NCBI GenBank assembly: GCA_023245565.1
Contig: JAHFKB010000041.1
Location: 1 to 6,173, forward strand
From: an archaeon
Lineage (GTDB): Archaea > Nanobdellota > Nanobdellia > SCGC-AAA011-G17 > GW2011-AR18
Direction of reading: 5' to 3'
DNA length: 6,173 bases
Shown here piece by piece: positions 1 to 4,952 of this stretch (its first letter is position 1; every line of letters starts with the position of its first letter). Below the pieces are notes generated by a model. The model worked only from the letters and a program-made list of their open reading frames with translations. It did not search any database and was not told the DNA's origin. Made by a program: the position numbers and the translations under genes.

Positions 1-81
1 ATGATTGCTGGCGGAGCAATGGCTCTAAGTTCTGTAAGTGTTGTAACAAATTCTATTCTTTTAAAATATAAAAGAATTTAA
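1..81 (+). CDS. Heavy-metal/copper P1B-type ATPase, C-terminal end only (partial)
   Basis: Frame 1 is open from the first base of the window to a TAA at 79-81 and encodes the last 26 residues of a protein. The segment AMALSSVSVVTNSILL matches the well-known end of copper-translocating CopA-type ATPases, where the last membrane helix carries the metal-site motif MxxSS followed by VVTNALRL and a short basic tail. The ATG at base 1 is therefore almost certainly an internal methionine, and the rest of the gene lies upstream of the window. The family pumps Cu(I) or related ions out of the cytoplasm using ATP. Recognition rests on this short, distinctive tail. The gene converges on the next gene with only 3 bp between the two stop codons. 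Confidence 0.8.
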   Translation: MIAGGAMALSSVSVVTNSILLKYKRI

Positions 82-84
82 TAA

Positions 85-513
85 TTAAAGCTCTAGTTTT
101 TTCTTCTCAAAACCAAAATATTTCTCATTAATTAATTCAATTTTCTTAGTTTTTAATACATACCAAGAATCTCCTTGTAAAACATCTTCATTAGGAATTT
201 TCTTTTTCCTTTTTAAAAAATGTTTTTTAACTAGATCATACCTATCTCCTTTTATTTTATTAGCTATGCCTTCAAATTGAATTCCTAAATTATTTTCTCC
301 TTGCCCACTTACAGTAATAGTTCCAGCAACTTTATTTTTAATTAAAGCTTTAGAATGTCTTGCTTCTGGATCAGACATCCAATAAATATTAAGATCTTTA
401 TCATAAATATAAATAACATCACATACCCAGACTCCACGACTATCTAAAGTACCTAAATTCATTAAATATCCATTATCTAAAACCTCTTTAATTAATTCCT
501 TAATATCTTTCAT
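85..513 (-). CDS. Pyridoxamine 5'-phosphate oxidase-like FMN-binding split-barrel protein (YhbP/UPF0306-like)
   Basis: The 142-residue product has the pattern of small flavin-binding split-barrel proteins: LGTLDSRGVWVCDVIYIYD (20-38), a strand ending in a WMSDPEARHSKAL segment (45-57), VAGTI (62-66) and GIQFEGIA (77-84). The ending FGFEKKKLEL resembles the end of E. coli YhbP, and the length fits that family (about 140-150 residues). Such proteins bind FMN or a related cofactor, but the substrate is unknown here, and true pyridoxamine phosphate oxidase activity should not be assumed. The ATG at 511-513 is about 28 nt from the centre of a TATA-like element (537-545), which suits a leaderless archaeal message. 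It is transcribed divergently from the Fe-S operon, so the two share an 88-bp control region. No signal peptide or membrane segment is seen. Confidence 0.85.
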   Translation of the reverse strand: MKDIKELIKEVLDNGYLMNLGTLDSRGVWVCDVIYIYDKDLNIYWMSDPEARHSKALIKNKVAGTITVSGQGENNLGIQFEGIANKIKGDRYDLVKKHFLKRKKKIPNEDVLQGDSWYVLKTKKIELINEKYFGFEKKKLEL

Positions 514-536
514 AAAATTTATAATTATAATGTGAA

Positions 537-545
537 TTTATATTT
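537..545 (-). promoter_or_regulatory. TATA box of the split-barrel gene
   Basis: On the minus strand this reads AAATATAAA. Its centre is 28 bp from the start codon at 513, so transcription would begin at or very near the ATG, giving a leaderless or almost leaderless message. No Shine-Dalgarno sequence precedes the ATG, which agrees with this. Confidence 0.55.
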
Positions 546-552
546 TACTATA

Positions 553-574
553 AAAATTAACTATCGTTAACTTT
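553..574. promoter_or_regulatory. Inverted repeat next to the operon TATA box, candidate operator
   Basis: TTAAC (557-561) and GTTAA (566-570) form a perfect inverted repeat around TATC. After one mismatched pair the symmetry continues with AAA (553-555) and TTT (572-574). The element touches the TATA box of the Fe-S operon and covers the position of the TFB-recognition element. A protein bound here would block pre-initiation complex assembly. The obvious candidate is the HTH regulator encoded by the first gene of the operon (inference). In such AT-rich DNA short palindromes are common, so confidence is moderate. Confidence 0.45.
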
Positions 575-580
575 ATAAAT
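572..580 (+). promoter_or_regulatory. TATA box of the Fe-S assembly operon
   Basis: TTTATAAAT is close to the archaeal TATA consensus. Its centre at 576 is 26 bp upstream of the A of the regulator's ATG at 602, so the transcript should start at the start codon itself (leaderless). There is no Shine-Dalgarno sequence before 602, whereas downstream genes have purine-rich sites, as expected for the first versus internal genes of an archaeal operon. Confidence 0.65.
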
Positions 581-601
581 ATCCAGCATCATCAATATTA
601 T

Positions 602-982
602 ATGGAATTAATACAAGAGCTAGAAGTATGGTATATTATACCTACAATAAGAAAAGAATTAGCTTTAGCTATGAAAAATCAAGGTCTTAAACAAGTAGAA
701 ATAGCTAAAAAAATTGGCCTTACAAAATCTGCTGTTAACCAATACTTATCTAATAAAAGGGGAAATGAAATAAAATTTAATGAAAAAGTAAAACAAGAAG
801 TAAATTCTTCATCTAAAAGAATTATTACAGAGTTTGATTCAATAAGAGAAATTCAGCACCTAATTAATCTGTCAAGACAAGAAAAAATTGCTTGTCAGAT
901 CCATAGAAATCTAGATAATAATTATAAGTCATGCAATGTTTGTTTTGAACAGCCATTAATAAAAATAGGAAATAAAAAATGA
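602..982 (+). CDS. XRE-type HTH transcriptional regulator with C-terminal Cys/His cluster, putative Fe-S or metal sensor
   Basis: The 126-residue protein opens with a segment (VWYIIPTIRKELALAM) followed by a clear helix-turn-helix at about residues 30-54 (QVEIAKKIGLTKSAVNQYLS, then NKRG). This layout matches archaeal predicted regulators of the COG2522 type. The C-terminal part has C98-x2-H101-x9-C111-x2-C114, a compact set of four ligands suited to an Fe-S cluster or a metal ion. The family places the HTH first and a Cys-rich tail second; that the ligands sense cluster status is inferred from position, because the gene leads an iscS-iscU operon and its end overlaps iscS by 4 nt (ATGA). The start at 602 is supported by a TATA box 26 bp upstream. 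It probably regulates its own operon through the inverted repeat at 553-574. A structural zinc site is the main alternative. Confidence 0.85.
   Translation: MELIQELEVWYIIPTIRKELALAMKNQGLKQVEIAKKIGLTKSAVNQYLSNKRGNEIKFNEKVKQEVNSSSKRIITEFDSIREIQHLINLSRQEKIACQIHRNLDNNYKSCNVCFEQPLIKIGNKK
967..970 (+). promoter_or_regulatory. Weak ribosome binding site of iscS
   Basis: AGGA lies 8 nt before the ATG at 979, inside the end of the regulator gene. Together with the 4-nt ATGA overlap it suggests coupled translation of regulator and desulfurase. Confidence 0.4.
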
Positions 983-2175
983 AAGAAATATACCTAGACA
1001 ATGCTGCAACAACAAAAGTAAGAGAAGGAGTAAAACAAGAAATATTAAATTACTTTGATGTAGTTTATGGAAATCCAGGTAGTTTTCATTCTAAAGGTTT
1101 AGAAGCTAAAGATTCAATAGAAGATGCAAGAGAAAAAATAAGTAAATTAATCAATTGTAAACCAAAAGAAATAATTTTTACATCTGGTGGAACAGAAAGT
1201 ATTAATTTAGCTCTAAAAGGTCTAGCTAAAGCAATGAAAGATCAAGGAAATCATATTATTACAACTAAAACAGAACATCATGCTGTGCTTAGTACTTGTG
1301 AATATTTAGAAAAATATGAAGGATGTGAAGTAACTTATTTAGATGTAGACCAATATGGTTTAGTAAATATAAAAGATATTGAAGCTGCTATTAAAGAAAA
1401 TACAATTTTAATTACAATTATGTATGCAAATAATGAAATAGGAACAATAAATCCAATAAAAGAAATTGGAGAATTAGCAAGAAAAAATAATATTTATTTT
1501 CACACAGATGCTTGTCAAGCAGCAGGTTATTGTGATATAAATGTAGAAAATTTAAATTTAGATTTAATGACAATTAATGGTTCTAAAATTTATGGTCCAA
1601 AAGGTGTAGGAATATTATATGCCAAACAAGGAATACAATTAATTCCTTTAATTCATGGTGGTGGACAAGAAAGAAATCTTAGAAGCGGTACAGAAAATGT
1701 TCCTGCAATTATGGGTTTTGCTAAAGCTTTAGAATTAGCACAAGAAGAAAAAGATTCAGAAGTAAAAAGATTAACTATCTTAAGAGATAAATTAGTAAAT
1801 GGAGTCTTAAATAATATACAAAAAACTTTTTTAAATGGACATCCAACTAAAAGACTTCCAAATAATGCAAATGTAAGTATTTTAGATATAGAAGGAGAAG
1901 CTTTAACTTTATACTTAAATGAATATGGAATTTACACTTCAACCGGTAGTGCTTGTACATCTCAAACATTAGATCCTAGTCATGTAGTTTTAGCTACTGG
2001 TTTGCCCTATGAAGCAGCTCATGGAAGTATTAGATTTACTTTAGGAAAAGAAACTAAAGAAGAAGATATAAACAAAGTTTTAGAATTACTTCCAGGCATT
2101 GTAAAAATATTAAGACAAATTAGTCCAGTAAATGTAGCTGCTGAGCACATAATAGAAGCAAGGAGTAAAAAATGA
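979..2175 (+). CDS. iscS: Cysteine desulfurase, IscS/NifS family
   Basis: This 398-residue PLP enzyme removes sulfur from L-cysteine as an enzyme-bound persulfide and passes it to the scaffold IscU in the cytoplasm. All family landmarks are present: YLDNAATT (5-12), GNPGSFHSKG (31-40), TSGGTES (68-74), the ring-stacking histidine in TEHHAVL (H100), NNEIGTINP (151-159), HTDACQAAG with D177 and Q180 that contact PLP, the Schiff-base lysine K203 in GSKIYGPKG, RSGTEN (235-240), and the catalytic cysteine C326 in STGSACTSQTLDPSH. The longer active-site loop around SGSAC is that of group I (IscS/NifS) rather than SufS. Length agrees with E. coli IscS (404). It starts within the regulator gene (ATGA overlap), and its own stop overlaps the next gene in the same way. 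No truncation or missing key residue is seen. Confidence 0.97.
   Translation: MKEIYLDNAATTKVREGVKQEILNYFDVVYGNPGSFHSKGLEAKDSIEDAREKISKLINCKPKEIIFTSGGTESINLALKGLAKAMKDQGNHIITTKTEHHAVLSTCEYLEKYEGCEVTYLDVDQYGLVNIKDIEAAIKENTILITIMYANNEIGTINPIKEIGELARKNNIYFHTDACQAAGYCDINVENLNLDLMTINGSKIYGPKGVGILYAKQGIQLIPLIHGGGQERNLRSGTENVPAIMGFAKALELAQEEKDSEVKRLTILRDKLVNGVLNNIQKTFLNGHPTKRLPNNANVSILDIEGEALTLYLNEYGIYTSTGSACTSQTLDPSHVVLATGLPYEAAHGSIRFTLGKETKEEDINKVLELLPGIVKILRQISPVNVAAEHIIEARSKK
2160..2165 (+). promoter_or_regulatory. Ribosome binding site of the small membrane-protein gene
   Basis: AAGGAG lies 6 nt before the ATG at 2172 and within the end of iscS. It is the strongest Shine-Dalgarno-like site in the operon and supports the start chosen for the next small gene. 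Confidence 0.6.
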
Positions 2176-2489
2176 GTAATGATCTTATATATTTGAATGA
2201 AAGAGATTTAACACTTGGAAATCTACCTAATGGACAGGTGAAAAAAAATATAAGAATAGATTATAAACCAATTAGTATTAGTAATAGCCGGTTTTTAATA
2301 TATGCGTCCCCCATATATTTATGGGGAGCAGGACTATTCGGAGATTCAATGTACTATGTTTATACTGGTAAAAATTTATTTGACAGTGTTATAGAGTTTG
2401 GATGCTCTATTTTAGGAATTTTTATTATAGAAATTGACCGGAGAAAAATAAGAAATAGAAATTTAGAAAATAAATTAACAGGAGAATAA
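2172..2489 (+). CDS. Small predicted membrane protein between iscS and iscU, function unknown
   Basis: I do not recognise this 105-residue protein. After a polar N-terminal 40 residues come two hydrophobic stretches, about 41-64 (starting FLIYASPIYLWGAGLF) and 69-88 (LFDSVIEFGCSILGIFIIEI), then a strongly basic end (RRKIRNR) that would favour a cytoplasmic C-terminus. It overlaps iscS by 4 nt (ATGA), has an AAGGAG site, and ends 3 nt before the scaffold gene, so it is clearly translated as part of the operon. Codon use differs from its neighbours: it contains two CGG arginine codons and a GCG TCC CCC run, while iscS avoids such GC-rich codons. That points to a recently acquired or fast-evolving gene. 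A membrane anchor or accessory for the assembly machinery is possible but unsupported. Confidence 0.7.
   Translation: MSNDLIYLNERDLTLGNLPNGQVKKNIRIDYKPISISNSRFLIYASPIYLWGAGLFGDSMYYVYTGKNLFDSVIEFGCSILGIFIIEIDRRKIRNRNLENKLTGE
2481..2484 (+). promoter_or_regulatory. Ribosome binding site of iscU
   Basis: GGAG (AGGAG if base 2480 is included) lies 8 nt before the ATG at 2493 and overlaps the last codons of the preceding gene. It supports the chosen start of the scaffold protein, which has an N-terminal extension relative to bacterial IscU. Confidence 0.5.
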
Positions 2490-2492
2490 AAA

Positions 2493-4256
2493 ATGGAAAA
2501 CAATAATCAAATACAGACACAATCAAAATTAAATTTACATCCAGATGTAAAAGCAAAAGTAGAAAGTAAAAAATGGTTTTACACAGATACAGTTAAAGAT
2601 CATTTTTTTAATCCTCATAATATTTTTATGGATGCTAAAGAAGCAGAAGAATATGCAAAAACTTGTGATGGTATTGGAATGGTTGGTAGTCCTGCATGCG
2701 GAGATGCAATGAAGATGTGGATTAAGATAGATGGTAAAGAAGATAAAATTAAAGAATTAAAATGGGAAACTTTTGGTTCATTGTTACCTGGAGAAAAAAT
2801 ATTAATGTCAGATTATACTACTAAACCAGTGGAAAATTTGTCAATTGGTGATAAAATTATAGATGGTGAAGGAAAAGTAAATTTTGTTGAAGAAGTTTTA
2901 CCTAGGAATTATGAAGGTAAAGTTATTACATTTAAATTATCAACATCTAAATTTTATAGTATATCTGTCACACCAAATCATCCAATACCTTGTTTAATCA
3001 GAAAAAAAATTACTTTAGTTAATAGAAATAACAGATGGTCGGAAGTTAATGAAGAATTAATCAATGGTACCGAAGTAACTACATTACCTGCTTGTGAAAT
3101 AAAAGAAGGAGATTTTTTATTATTTAACATACCAAAAGATACTCAAGATATTAAAGAATTAAATGAAGATATGTGTACTTTATTAGGATATTACGTATCA
3201 GATGGTAATGCTCCAAGTAATAGCAGAACTATATTTTATTTTAATCTAGATGAGCAGGAATATATAAATGAAATTGAACTTATTTCAAAGAAATATAATT
3301 GGAACTACATAGTATTTCCTAGAAAAACTTCAACAGGGTTATGTATCCAAATAAACAATCCAGGAATTACACAATTATTAAGAAAGTACGGGGGTTTACC
3401 AGGTAAGAAGAGATTTTCAAATGAAATAATGCAGTTACCTGCAGAAAAACAAATTTTGATAATAGATTCTTACATAAAAGGAGATGGTTGGGAATCTAAA
3501 CAAGGAGAAAATGAAAATATACAATATTTTATATCAACCTCGCTTGAACATATAGCTTTTCAATTGCAAATTATGTTGGCTAGAAATTTTATATTTGCCC
3601 CAATACATAAAAGAGAATCAAGAGAATTTACAATAAGGGGCAAAAATTATAGAAATAGTGGAGAATATAACATAATATTTAAAAAAATTCAAAAACAGTC
3701 TAGATTTAAATTTGATTTTAAAGGTGGAAATATATTAATACCAATATCTAAAATTTTTGTAAATGATTATAATGGTAAAATTTATGATATAGGTATTGTG
3801 AACGAACCCCACACTTATAGGATTAATGGAGTATCAATACATAACTGTGCATCAGCAATTGCATCAACATCAATGTTATCAGTAATGGTAACTGAAAATG
3901 GTGGAATGAAAATAGAGGGTGCATTAAAATTAAAACCCCAAGATATTATTGCAAGATTAGGAAATCTACCAAGTAGAAAATTTCATTGCTCAGTTCTTGG
4001 AGATAAAGCATTAAGATCTGCAATTAATGATTACTTTAGAAGATCTAATCAAAATTCAAGAATAATTGTTGAAGGCGCAAGAATAATTGATCCTGAAACT
4101 AAAACAACAGATAAAGATATTGAAGAAGCAGTTTTAGAAGGGGCTTTAACAATTGAAGATGTTCAAAAAAAATTAAAAGTAGGAATAGGAAATAAGGCAG
4201 TAATTCCTGCAGTCGAAGAACTTATAAGATTTTACAAAGAAAAATATTTTGGATAA
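2493..4256 (+). CDS. iscU: Fe-S cluster scaffold protein IscU/NifU, interrupted by an intein, with a degenerate BFD-like C-terminal domain
   Basis: The 587-residue precursor should splice to a 231-residue scaffold on which IscS-derived sulfur and iron form [2Fe-2S] clusters. N-extein residues 1-95 contain a 28-residue extension, then WFYTDTVKDHFFNPHNI and GSPACGDAMKMWIKI, with ligand C69 and D71. The intein is residues 96-451. The C-extein resumes with CASAIAST (C452) and reaches KFHCSVLG (H498, C499). After splicing the three scaffold cysteines are C69, C96 and C143, so all ligands are kept. The HscA-binding LPPVK motif of bacterial IscU is LPSRK here. Residues about 523-587 extend beyond the IscU fold: DIEEAVLEGALTIEDV followed by KVGIGNKAVIPAVEELI aligns by eye with the BFD-like [2Fe-2S] domain of NifU, but none of its cysteines remain. 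The gene is intact, with no frameshift. It follows the small membrane-protein gene by 3 nt and lies 3 nt before the Cys-rich gene. Confidence 0.95.
   Translation: MENNNQIQTQSKLNLHPDVKAKVESKKWFYTDTVKDHFFNPHNIFMDAKEAEEYAKTCDGIGMVGSPACGDAMKMWIKIDGKEDKIKELKWETFGSLLPGEKILMSDYTTKPVENLSIGDKIIDGEGKVNFVEEVLPRNYEGKVITFKLSTSKFYSISVTPNHPIPCLIRKKITLVNRNNRWSEVNEELINGTEVTTLPACEIKEGDFLLFNIPKDTQDIKELNEDMCTLLGYYVSDGNAPSNSRTIFYFNLDEQEYINEIELISKKYNWNYIVFPRKTSTGLCIQINNPGITQLLRKYGGLPGKKRFSNEIMQLPAEKQILIIDSYIKGDGWESKQGENENIQYFISTSLEHIAFQLQIMLARNFIFAPIHKRESREFTIRGKNYRNSGEYNIIFKKIQKQSRFKFDFKGGNILIPISKIFVNDYNGKIYDIGIVNEPHTYRINGVSIHNCASAIASTSMLSVMVTENGGMKIEGALKLKPQDIIARLGNLPSRKFHCSVLGDKALRSAINDYFRRSNQNSRIIVEGARIIDPETKTTDKDIEEAVLEGALTIEDVQKKLKVGIGNKAVIPAVEELIRFYKEKYFG
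2778..3845 (+). mobile_element. Intein with LAGLIDADG homing endonuclease inside iscU
   Basis: This in-frame 1068-bp element encodes 356 residues (precursor 96-451). Splicing blocks in order: block A starting with Ser96 (SLLPGEKILM, then KPVENLSIGDKII); block B SVTPNHP with T160 and H163; LAGLIDADG motif 1 LLGYYVSDG (230-238, acidic D237); motif 2 IDSYIKGDG (324-332, D331); block F GKIYDIGIVNEPHTY with H440; and block G INGVSIHN ending in the His450-Asn451 pair, followed by Cys452 as the +1 residue. Removing it rejoins KWETFG to CASAIAS, which restores the normal IscU sequence. Both endonuclease aspartates are present and about 94 residues apart, so homing activity may be intact. The N-terminal Ser instead of Cys is less usual. 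The junction assignments are firm because the host sequence is so conserved. Confidence 0.95.
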
Positions 4257-4259
4257 AAA

Positions 4260-4451
4260 ATGCAAAGTTACGCACAAACTCAAAATTATGGAAGTACAAG
4301 TTATGGAAATAGTTCTCTTTTCATTTATGGACAAAATCCACAACCCCAATTAAGAATGAGAAGCAGATGTCCAAAAGAAGCAGCATTAGGTGAAATTGGA
4401 AGTTGTTGTGGTGATATGTGTACAAGAGATTGTGCCAGATCTAGTGATTGA
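4260..4451 (+). CDS. Small cysteine-rich protein at the end of the Fe-S operon, function unknown
   Basis: The 63-residue product has two parts: a Q/N/S/Y-rich, low-complexity first half (about residues 2-32) and a cysteine-rich tail with C37, C49, C50, C54 and C58 (GSCCGDMCTRDC). No signal peptide or membrane segment is visible, so it is probably cytoplasmic. The ATG is 3 nt after the iscU stop, and the gene ends before the operon hairpin, so it is almost certainly co-transcribed. I do not recognise the family. A metal- or Fe-S-binding role is inferred from the cysteines and the neighbours. The proposed coding status rests on tight spacing, the cysteine pattern, and the terminator that follows directly. 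Confidence 0.7.
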   Translation: MQSYAQTQNYGSTSYGNSSLFIYGQNPQPQLRMRSRCPKEAALGEIGSCCGDMCTRDCARSSD

Positions 4452-4453
4452 AT

Positions 4454-4505
4454 AAAAAATAGGTGACTACATTTTCTTATTTTTGTAGGCACCCAAATCT
4501 TTTTT
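4454..4505. terminator. Bidirectional terminator hairpin between converging operons
   Basis: GGTGACTAC (4462-4470) pairs with GTAGGCACC (4485-4493) with one mismatch around a 14-nt AT-rich loop. On the plus strand a six-T run follows at 4500-4505. On the minus strand the six A's at 4454-4459 give a T-run 2 nt after the stem. The position, 10 nt after the last gene of the Fe-S operon and facing a minus-strand gene, fits a terminator used in both directions. Archaeal termination relies mainly on the T-run; the hairpin may instead protect the 3' end. Confidence 0.6.
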
Positions 4506-4528
4506 GAAATTTAGAATTCTATAAAATT

Positions 4529-4552
4529 AAAAAATAATCTTAAGATCATTTA
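4529..4552 (+). repeat. 24-bp direct repeat, copy 1 (also terminator-like for the 117-aa gene)
   Basis: This stretch is identical to 4901-4924 over 24 bp, 372 bp apart. Its core ATCTTAAGAT is a perfect palindrome. Read on the minus strand it gives a 6-bp stem (ATGATC / GATTAT, one G-U pair) with loop TTAA followed directly by six T's, so it can act as a terminator. This copy supplies the TGA stop codon (4546-4548) of the 117-aa gene. Confidence 0.8.
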
Positions 4553-4899
4553 GAAATACCAAAAGGAGTAAGTTTACTTTCTAAATTTTTACCAGAAACT
4601 CTATGTTTTCTACTTACAAATCCAAGCATTCTAGTTTTAAAATCTTTTTCTTCATCAGAATCTCTATCCTTCATTGGTTTTCCTTCTATAGTTCCAAAAT
4701 AAAATTCAGTTCTCTTTCTATACCATATTTGAGATTCAATAATAACAATATTAGTATTCTCACAATTAGTATGCTTAATATGTCCACCAATATGAAATTT
4801 ACAATCATAACCTTCTCTAAAGAAAACAGTACTAGCTTCATAATCATTAAAACCACAACTTCTAATTATTTCCTGTGAAATATATTTATTAAGAGTCAT
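4546..4899 (-). CDS. Hypothetical protein, 117 aa, bracketed by 24-bp direct repeats
   Basis: I do not recognise this protein. It is soluble-looking, with no signal peptide or membrane segment. A cluster of possible metal ligands stands out: C33-x2-H36-x3-H40-x2-H43-x2-C46 (DCKFHIGGHIKHTNC), followed by a probable beta strand NIVIIESQIWY (50-60) and a charged, basic C-terminal half. Its stop codon lies inside one copy of the 24-bp repeat, and its start is 2 nt from the other copy, so the repeats frame it exactly. A weak TATA-like stretch (minus strand TTTTTAAA, 4921-4928) lies 26 nt before the ATG. The overlapping plus-strand frame is Phe/Ser/Ile-rich and looks like an antisense shadow, so the minus strand is preferred. 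It may be a cassette gained as a unit. Confidence 0.6.
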   Translation of the reverse strand: MTLNKYISQEIIRSCGFNDYEASTVFFREGYDCKFHIGGHIKHTNCENTNIVIIESQIWYRKRTEFYFGTIEGKPMKDRDSDEEKDFKTRMLGFVSRKHRVSGKNLESKLTPFGISK

Positions 4900-4900
4900 A

Positions 4901-4924
4901 AAAAAATAATCTTAAGATCATTTA
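4901..4924 (+). repeat. 24-bp direct repeat, copy 2 (terminator-like for the secretion-ATPase-domain gene)
   Basis: This is an exact copy of 4529-4552. It lies 28 nt beyond the minus-strand stop at 4953 and immediately before the start codon of the 117-aa gene. On the minus strand it offers the same short stem, TTAA loop and T-run, so it could end transcription of the upstream two-gene operon. It also overlaps the only plausible TATA-like sequence of the 117-aa gene. Confidence 0.8.
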
Positions 4925-4952
4925 AAAAGAAATCCATTCTATAATAGTTATT

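Noticed and set aside
1..81. Bases 1-81 as a complete 26-residue small protein starting at the ATG at base 1
   Set aside because: The sequence is the conserved end of P1B ATPases, so the ATG is an internal methionine at the window edge.
514..601. Structured RNA or riboswitch in the divergent intergenic region
   Set aside because: TATA boxes 26-28 bp from both start codons imply leaderless transcripts, leaving no untranslated RNA to hold a riboswitch. The inverted repeat is better explained as DNA operator symmetry.
2778..3845. Insertion of a group I intron or another gene fusion instead of an intein
   Set aside because: The insert is in frame throughout and carries intein blocks A, B, F and G with a terminal His-Asn and a Cys at +1; splicing at the protein level explains it fully.
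4603..4878. Plus-strand open frame of 91 codons antisense to the 117-aa gene
   Set aside because: It is dominated by Phe, Ser, Ile and Asn, as expected from the complement of a Lys/Glu-rich AT-rich gene. It has no promoter or ribosome site and lies entirely inside the minus-strand gene.
4529..4924. CRISPR-like repeat pair
   Set aside because: There are only two copies, 372 bp apart, with a gene between them; no further repeats or spacers of uniform length.
4529..4924. Insertion sequence with target-site duplication
   Set aside because: The enclosed gene does not resemble a transposase, no terminal inverted repeats are seen at the inner edges, and 24 bp is long for a target duplication. A cassette or duplicated terminator fits better.
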